From assembly GCA_003157315.1 (NCBI GenBank), contig PMJE01000503.1, positions 4,339 to 10,615 on the forward strand: a stretch of DNA of 6,277 nt, given 5' to 3'. Position 1 is the stretch's first letter, and each line of letters opens with the position of its first letter. Positions 5,875-6,277 of the stretch are shown here, one piece after another. The notes beneath the pieces were generated by a model, which saw only the letters and a program-made list of their open reading frames with translations, had not been told where the DNA came from and ran no database searches. Made by a program: the position numbers and the translations under genes. Source of the DNA: Myxococcales bacterium (GTDB lineage: Bacteria; Myxococcota; Polyangia; Fen-1088).

Positions 5875-6277
5875 TCAACCCTCACTGCCAGGCGGCCGGC
5901 CGCTGCCATTGTTCTGCGCCTTGCGGTCGTAGGCGCGGATGATCTCGGCCACCAGCGGGTGGCGGACCACGTCGACTTCGGTGAAGTAGCAGAAAGCGAT
6001 GCCCTCGATCCCGCGCAGAAGCGATTCCGCCTCGGTCAGGCCGGAGCGCCGATGGTCGGGCAGATCGATCTGGGTCACGTCCCCGGTGATGACCGCCTTG
6101 GACTCGTAGCCCAAGCGGGTGAGAAACATCTTCATCTGCTCATTGGTGGTGTTCTGCGCCTCGTCCAGGATGACGAACGAATCGTTGAGCGTGCGGCCGC
6201 GCATGAACGCGATAGGCGCGATCTCGATCATCCCGCGCTCGACCAACTGGTGCGCGCGATCGAAGTCCATCATGTCG
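5875..6277 (-). CDS. phoH: PhoH-like ATPase (YbeZ), C-terminal part; 5' end outside the window
   Basis: The last 133 codons of a PhoH-family P-loop ATPase are visible (full members have about 320-350 aa). The frame is open to the window edge, and the codon before the MMDF segment is Asp, as in the family's usual D-M-x-D-F. So the Met at 6273 is internal and not the start. Seen: [20 protein letters not shown] with Walker B (ILDEAQN), the sensor-like [12 protein letters not shown], and the C-terminal [16 protein letters not shown] block. The Walker A loop must lie to the right of the window. PhoH/YbeZ is a cytosolic ATPase that works with YbeY in rRNA or RNA handling; the exact role is incompletely known. 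The C-terminal tail ([15 protein letters not shown]) is low-complexity. Its TGA at 5877-5875 leaves 26 bases before the HD-GYP ATG, which suggests one operon. Confidence 0.95.
   Translation of the reverse strand, partial: DMMDFDRAHQLVERGMIEIAPIAFMRGRTLNDSFVILDEAQNTTNEQMKMFLTRLGYESKAVITGDVTQIDLPDHRRSGLTEAESLLRGIEGIAFCYFTEVDVVRHPLVAEIIRAYDRKAQNNGSGRPPGSEG

Overview
The window is GC-rich, gene-dense bacterial chromosome with no sign of phage, plasmid or insertion-sequence genes. The receiver domain at the left edge, the fused VKOR-DsbA protein and the phoH/HD/ybeY cluster fit a Gram-negative, possibly one of the groups once called Deltaproteobacteria (Myxococcota, Desulfobacterota) or Acidobacteriota. 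This placement is an impression from protein style and has low confidence; nothing in the window fixes the lineage.

Left part (1-2248): the first 36 codons of a response regulator run leftward off the edge. A 115-base divergent gap separates them from a rightward pair: glpK (glycerol kinase) and, 4 bases later, thpR (RNA 2',3'-cyclic phosphodiesterase). The pair looks co-transcribed, though the two functions are not obviously linked. The kinase keeps its catalytic motifs but lacks the E. coli-type fructose-1,6-bisphosphate loop.

Middle (2300-3499): a rightward gene encodes a membrane VKOR domain fused to a periplasmic DsbA-like thioredoxin. This is a one-protein disulfide-forming machine, with both CxxC pairs and both VKOR loop cysteines present. 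Its stop codon overlaps by 8 bases the end of the convergent gene ybeY.

Right part (3492-6277, all leftward): phoH (3' part only), then a GAF/HD-GYP phosphohydrolase, then ybeY. In Firmicutes the order phoH-pgpH-ybeY is well known, with the membrane c-di-AMP phosphodiesterase PgpH in the middle. Here a soluble GAF/HD-GYP protein with a 110-residue insertion inside its catalytic domain and an Asp-to-Asn change in the HHE...GYP motif takes that slot. Between this gene and ybeY lies a 136-base inverted-repeat element built from CACAGAG/CACGGAG units. It would fold into a long hairpin in the operon mRNA.

The most interesting points are the HD-GYP protein in the PgpH slot, the insertion in its catalytic domain, and the hairpin element. 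I see no clear evidence of an entirely new system.
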